A stretch of 64,000 bases of DNA, taken from contig CM059621.1 of the NCBI GenBank assembly GCA_030435675.1, forward strand, positions 11,842,001 through 11,906,000, given 5' to 3'. How positions within the stretch are numbered: position 1 is the stretch's first letter; each line of letters starts with the position of its first letter. The notes under the pieces were generated by a model. That model ran no database searches and was not told the DNA's origin. It saw only the letters and a list, made by a program, of their open reading frames with translations. Below are positions 58,782-64,000 of this stretch, one piece after another. The position numbers and the translations under genes were made by a program. Source of the stretch: Steinernema hermaphroditum. Its lineage: Eukaryota; Nematoda; Chromadorea; Rhabditida; Steinernematidae.

Positions 58782-61700
58782 CTATCCCTTTTTGTTGAGT
58801 ACGTAAGGACCTTTATTTTTCAATTGAAGCAGTTCATCAAATGTGTACACGTTTTCGGTGTATGAGAGTGATGCGATCTGGAATGACGAGATTTTTGAGA
58901 AAACCCTTGTTGTTATGCTGCTGTACTAGTTACGGTCGTTGACTGAGAGCTTGCCGATGAGGCGTCTGTGGATGAACTCGCCACTGCGGAAGTGGCTACA
59001 TTTGTTACGGTAGAGGACGCAGCGCTGGAAGTGGTAATCGCCTCTACAGTAGTTGTAGTACTTCCAGGAGTAACCGTGCTGCTTCCACTGATTCCTGTGG
59101 TGGAGATGGTAGCCTGGGTGCCCGTGCTGGTTCCAGTAAATCCAGGGGTCGTAGAGCCTCCAGTCGTTGAGCTGGCGGTCTGACTGGCCGTGCTGGTTCC
59201 AGTAAATCCAGGGGTCGTAGAGCCTCCAGTCGTTGAGCTGGCGGTCTGGGTGCCCGTGCTGGTTCCAGTAAATCCAGGGGTCGTCGAGCCTCCAGTCGTT
59301 GAGCTGGCGGTCTGAGTGGCCGTGCTGGTTCCAGTAAATCCAGGGGTCGTAGAGCCTCCAGTCGTTGAGCTGGCGGTCTGGGTGCCCGTGCTGGTTCTAG
59401 TAAATCCAGGGGTCGTAGAGCCTCCAGTCGTTGAGCTGGCGGACTGGGTGCCCTTGCTGGTTCCAGTAAATCCAGGGGTCGTCGAGCCTCCAGTCGTTGA
59501 GCTGGCGGTCTGGGTGCCCGTGCTGGTTCCAGTAAATCCAGGGGTCGTCGAGCCTCCAGTCGTTGAGCTGGCGGTCTGGGTGGCCGTGCTGGTCAAGGCG
59601 CTCTTCGGCGTCGTGGTCGTCGAGGCGCTCTTCGGCGTCGTGGTCGTCGAGGCCTCCGGAGTCGTGGTTGTCGAGGTGCCCTTGGGAGTCGTGGTCGTCG
59701 AGGCACCCTTCGGAGTGGTGGTCGTCGAGGCCTCCGGAGTGGTGGTCATCGAGGCCTTCGGAGTCGTGGTTGTCGAGGTGCCCTTGGGAGTCGTGGTCGT
59801 CGAGGCCTCCGGAGTCGTGGTCGTCGAGGCACCCTTCGGAGTCGTGGTCGTCGAGGCCTCCGGAGTGGTGGTCATCGAGGCCTTCGGCGTCGTGGTCGTC
59901 GAGGCCTCCGGAGTGGTGGTCGTCGAGACCTCCGGAGTGGTGGTCATCGAGGCCTTCGGCGTCGTGGTCGTCGAGGCACCCTTCGGAGTCGTGGTCGTCG
60001 AGGCCTCCGGAGTGGTGGTCATCGAGGCCTTCGGCGTCGTGGTCGTCGAGGCACCCTTCGGAGTCGTGGTCGTCGAGGCCTCGGGAGTGGTGGTCGTCGA
60101 GGCCTCCGGAGTGGTGGTCATCGAGGCCTTCGGAGTCGTGGTCGTCGAGGCCTCGGGAGTGGTGGTCGTCGAGGCCTCCGGGCTGGTGGTCGTCGAGGCC
60201 TCCGGAGTGGTGGTCATCGAGGCCTTCGGCGTCGTGGTCGTCGAGGCACCCTTCGGAGTCGTGGTCGTCGAGGCCTCGGGAGTGGTGGTCGTCGAGGCCT
60301 CCGGAGTGGTGGTCATCGAGGCCTTCGGAGTCGTGGTTGTCGAGGTGCCCTTGGGAGTCGTGGTCGTCGAGGCACCCTTCGGAGTCGTGGTCGTCGAGGC
60401 CTCGGGAGTGGTGGTCGTCGAGGCCTCCGGACTGGTGGTCGTCGAGGCCTCCGGACTGGTGGTCGTCGAGGCCTCCGGACTGGTGGTCGTCGAGGCCTCC
60501 GGAGTGGTGGTCATCGAGGCCTTCGGAGTCGTGGTTGTCGAGGTGCCCTTGGGAGTCGTGGTCGTCGAGGCCTCCGGAGTCGTGGTCGTCGAGGCACCCT
60601 TTGGAGTGGTGGTCGTCGAGGCCTCCGGAGTCGTGGTCGTCGAGGCACCCTTTGGAGTCGTGGTCGTCGAGGCCTCCGGAGTGGTGGTCATCGAGGCCTT
60701 CGGCGTCGTGGTCGTCGAGGCACCCTTCGGAGTCGTGGTCGTCGAGGCCTCGGGAGTGGTGGTCGTCGAGGCCTCCGGACTGGTGGTCGTCGAGGCCTCC
60801 GGAGTGGTGGTCATCGAGGCCTTCGGCGTCGTGGTCGTCGAGGCACCCTTCGGAGTCGTGGTCGTCGAGGCCTCCGGAGTGGTGGTCATCGAGGCCTTCG
60901 GCGTCGTGGTCGTCGAGGCACCCTTCGGAGTCGTGGTCGTCGAGGCCTCGGGAGTGGTGGTCGTCGAGGCCTCCGGAGTGGTGGTCATCGAGGCCTTCGG
61001 AGTCGTGGTCGTCGAGGCCTCGGGAGTGGTGGTCGTCGAGGCCTCCGGGCTGGTGGTCGTCGAGGCCTCCGGAGTGGTGGTCATCGAGGCCTTCGGCGTC
61101 GTGGTCGTCGAGGCACCCTTCGGAGTCGTGGTCGTCGAGGCCTCGGGAGTGGTGGTCGTCGAGGCCTCCGGAGTGGTGGTCATCGAGGCCTTCGGAGTCG
61201 TGGTTGTCGAGGTGCCCTTGGGAGTCGTGGTCGTCGAGGCACCCTTCGGAGTCGTGGTCGTCGAGGCCTCGGGAGTGGTGGTCGTCGAGGCCTCCGGACT
61301 GGTGGTCGTCGAGGCCTCCGGACTGGTGGTCGTCGAGGCCTCCGGACTGGTGGTCGTCGAGGCCTCCGGAGTGGTGGTCATCGAGGCCTTCGGAGTCGTG
61401 GTTGTCGAGGTGCCCTTGGGAGTCGTGGTCGTCGAGGCCTCCGGAGTCGTGGTCGTCGAGGCACCCTTTGGAGTGGTGGTCGTCGAGGCCTCCGGAGTCG
61501 TGGTCGTCGAGGCACCCTTTGGAGTGGTGGTCGTCGAGGCCTTCGGAGTCGTGGTTGTCGAGGTGCCCTTGGGAGTCGTGGTCGTCGAGGCCTCCGGAGT
61601 CGTGGTCGTCGAGGCACCCTTTGGAGTGGTGGTCGTCGAGGCCTCCGGAGTCGTGGTCGTCGAGGCACCCTTTGGAGTGGTGGTCGTCGAGGCCTTCGGA

Positions 61701-63371
61701 GTCGTGGTTGTCGAGGTGCCCTTGGGAGTCGTGGTCGTCGAGGCACCCTTCGGAGTCGTGGTCGTCGAGGCCTCGGGAGTGGTGGTCGTCGAGGCCTCCG
61801 GACTGGTGGTCGTCGAGGCCTCCGGACTGGTGGTCGTCGAGGCCTCCGGACTGGTGGTCGTCGAGGCCTCCGGAGTGGTGGTCATCGAGGCCTTCGGAGT
61901 CGTGGTTGTCGAGGTGCCCTTGGGAGTCGTGGTCGTCGAGGCCTCCGGAGTCGTGGTCGTCGAGGCACCCTTTGGAGTGGTGGTCGTCGAGGCCTCCGGA
62001 GTCGTGGTCGTCGAGGCACCCTTTGGAGTCGTGGTCGTCGAGGCCTCCGGAGTGGTGGTCATCGAGGCCTTCGGAGTCGTGGTCGTCGAGGCCTCCGGAG
62101 TGGTGGTCATCGAGGCCTTCGGCGTCGTGGTCGTCGAGGCACCCTTCGGAGTCGTGGTCGTCGAGGCCTCCGGACTGGTGGTCGTCGAGGCCTCCGGACT
62201 GGTGGTCGTCGAGGCCTCCGGAGTGGTGGTCATCGAGGCCTTCGGAGTCGTGGTTGTCGAGGCGCCCTCCGGAGTCGTGGTCGTCGAGGCGCTCTTCGGC
62301 GTCGTGGTCGTCGAGCCCTTCGGAGTCGTGATCCTCGACTGGGAAGGAGGTTCTAAACCCGTGCTCAATAAAACTTAAAAGAACGTTCCCCCTTACCCAC
62401 AGACTGGGCAATTTTTGCTGCAATGTCCTGCCCACTGCCGACGTCCTTGACCTTTCCATCTTTCAAACCGTACTGGGCCTTTATTTTCTTCGCGTCAAGA
62501 TCGATTCCGACGACGACCACGTTCGTCTTCTTTTCGGCCATAGTGCTCAGAACTGCGCCAGTAGCCTTGGCGTCGTCTTCTCTCTCTTGATCTCCTTTCG
62601 GTCCACTAAAAATATCTAACATCCAGGGAAATGAGTCCAGAAACATACGTGTATTTGTCCTCCGTTGGGGCGAACAACATGAAGGAGTGCAGCTCGGTGT
62701 TGACGGAGGTTTCTCGACGGAAGCGTAGTGCCTTCGTCTTTTGGGAGTTATCGTAGGCGTCTACGGCACTGAAACAACCCGTAGGCTTTGGATTAACTTC
62801 TATCGTTGACATACTTCTTTTGGCTAGGATAGCCATCTGTGCCCATGATATGTGCCTTGTTGTAGAGTTCCTCGAAAGTACTTTGCAGCTTGTCCTCATC
62901 TAGGATGGACACAAAAGGTGTGGTAAGTAGGTGCTGTTCGGCGTAGGGAGCGAAAGCGATCGAAAGACCCTTTTGCAGTGGATCTTCTTGCCATTTTTGT
63001 ACCGTATCCCAGATCACGGCTTTCGTCTTCTAAACAATAAAAAGACACAGTGAATGTGCTGTGAATGGATCTCCTACATCGAGACATTCGTGCTTAGCAC
63101 ACTTGGCTGCAGCGTCGGAAGGAATACCCAAATTCAAAGCGATAGTTAGTTTCTGTTCGGTGGCCGGCGTTGGCGGCAGCGTTAGCTTCGGAGTCGTCGT
63201 CAACTTCGGAGTCGTCGCGGGGGGATTAGTCGAATGGTGAGACTTTCGCGTCCCCAGCGAGACACCCAAGGCGATAGCGATGGACGCGAGAACGAGGAAG
63301 GCGAGGATAATGATCGCGATGATCCACGGCTTACGGCGAAGAATGCCGTCGCGCTCCCAGAAACGAGCCAT
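58782..63371 (-). CDS. Membrane-anchored vWA-mucin protein 4
   Basis: Exons: 63078-63371, 62815-63029, 62649-62768, 62397-62605, 58934-62352, 58782-58877; 1,450 residues, phases consistent. A basic N-terminal tail (MARFWERDGILRRK) is followed by a membrane span (PWIIAIIILAFLVLASIAIA) and a short Thr/Pro stalk. The vWA-like unit follows: QKLTIALNLGIPSD, GLSIAFAPYAEQ, HSFMLFAPTEDKYT and VVVVGIDLDAKKIKAQYGLK. The mucin exon has about 920 residues of EASTTTTP/KGASTTTTP repeats, then seven or eight 22-residue units (TASSTTGGSTTPGFTGTSTG), then a Ser/Thr tail. A final 31-codon exon reads YTENVYTFDELLQLKNKGPY, resembling the very end of the second vWA unit of the giant paralogue; the rest of that unit is absent. 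TGATAAG lies 114 bp upstream of the ATG; AATAAA is about 50 bp after the stop. The role is unknown. Confidence 0.78.
59110..59590. repeat. 66-bp coding tandem repeat, about 7 units
   Basis: Near-identical 66-bp units containing cctccagtcgttgagctggc, each encoding 22 residues on the minus strand, at the C-terminal side of the gene 58782-63371. Units differ by a few substitutions, and one has a glycosylation-neutral change (GTSKGTQS). Confidence 0.9.
59590..62330. repeat. 24/27-bp coding minisatellite, about 2.7 kb
   Basis: Alternation of 24-bp units (gaggcctccggagtggtggt then catc or cgtc) and 27-bp units with an extra codon (gaggcacccttcggagtcgt...). Long higher-order blocks of roughly 800-900 bp recur almost exactly (compare 59940-60700 with 60830-61560), pointing to recent unequal exchange. 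Long shadow frames are open on both strands. Confidence 0.92.
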
Positions 63372-64000
63372 CTAAAGCGAAATTCGTGAGGGGAAACGAC
63401 TGAGGGAAAGAATGTAAAGAAGGCGGCTATGACCTCCTTTTATGGCGATCTTTTGTAAGCGGAAAGGGTGGAGTTAGTCGCGGGTGATAAGAGTTAAGCC
63501 GCGCCGACGGAGGAGTGGAAACCGATCTGCACCCAGGTAGGCGCCCATCTGATGTCATGCGAGTAAGAGATGAGCAAGACTATCCGCTTAGCAAGAAGTG
63601 CAGGCACAAAGACACATAAATGGACCCTTTAGAAAGGGAAGGGACTGAGACGCACGGTGTGACTACTCGGAATGCAAACAATTCGTCAGACAAGCCGCGC
63701 GCATTTAGAAACATTTTTACGCACGCACGCAGTCCATGATGCCCAGATTCGTATTTGAGTTGAGAGAGGCCGATGGTGAGTCATCCGGCTTTTCCTTTTC
63801 GAGCACAGACCGACGTTAGAGCATAGAAGGCACAAGTTAATAAGTTAAACATGCAGCGACCTCACCACTATTTGACACATTGCGTTCCGCCATCGTCGAA
63901 CTGAAAGTCGAATCCTGACATCTACTTGAAGTAGTTGAAAGTGTCTTCAATGAGGGTTAAGCGAGTGCTGCATCCATCCAAAAAACGGCCTATTTAGGGC
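63372..64000. other. 5' flank of the mucin-vWA gene 4; no gene seen
   Basis: The 630 bp to the window edge hold TGATAAG at 63485-63491, 114 bp before the ATG, and otherwise no supported feature. Confidence 0.4.
63485..63491 (+). promoter_or_regulatory. TGATAAG site upstream of mucin-vWA gene 4
   Basis: GTGATAAG 114 bp before the ATG. It is the same word, at a similar distance, as in the peptidase genes of the window. Confidence 0.45.

Noticed and set aside
59316..62459. Long plus- and minus-strand frames with GVVVVEAS, SSRPPEWW and DDHDSEG repeats
   Set aside because: Shadow frames of the Thr-rich minisatellite; no signal, splice or domain context.
48200..63000. CRISPR-like or bacterial repeat array
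   Set aside because: Units are contiguous without spacers, encode protein in a spliced eukaryotic gene, and vary like a coding minisatellite.

Overview
The window is nuclear DNA of a free-living-type chromadorean nematode, probably Rhabditina. The evidence is a cuticle collagen with a nematode N-terminal membrane block, a ZP-C protein, many 38-50 bp introns, mariner remnants, and paired S28 prolyl-carboxypeptidase-like genes of the kind nematodes expand. The genus cannot be fixed from the sequence. Exon structures below were built by hand from splice sites and reading phase. In every gene given a full exon list the phases add up exactly.

Layout. (1) 1-1675: a decayed copy of part of a coiled-coil gene, whose better-preserved relative lies at 12736-15552. 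(2) 3065-6402 (+): a K-Cl cotransporter. (3) 6532-7189 (-): a small secreted, probably lipid-anchored protein. (4) 9218-10266 (-): a truncated kelch gene with an in-frame stop, beside mariner-like ends. (5) 11020-11766 (-): a multipass membrane protein, then a small tail-anchored candidate at 12268. (6) 16352-17175 (+): a secreted ZP-C-only protein. (7) 17355-26917 (-): a copine-like tandem C2 gene with kilobase introns. (8) 27000-30766: a long stretch with no gene I can support.

(9) 30767-44448 holds three S28 serine peptidases, one S10 serine carboxypeptidase, a dead mariner element and a cuticle collagen. (10) 44528-63371 is the most unusual part. It contains four minus-strand genes in head-to-tail order. 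Each has an N-terminal membrane anchor and a Ser/Thr-rich mucin domain; three also have a von Willebrand factor A-like ectodomain before the mucin, and one has a second such domain after it. The mucin exon of one is an ~5.4 kb array of 18-bp units encoding about 1,800 residues of Ala-Thr-Ser-Pro repeat. Another is ~2.8 kb of 24/27-bp units.

How they may work together: the S28/S10 peptidases and the mucin-vWA genes nearly all carry a TGATAA (GATA-factor) site within about 115 bp upstream of the start codon. In nematodes this motif marks intestinal genes bound by ELT-2-type factors. My inference is that 30-64 kb is an intestinal neighbourhood: secreted or anchored proteases beside cell-surface mucins that could form the gut glycocalyx. 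The collagen, copine, KCC and coiled-coil genes are not evidently part of it.
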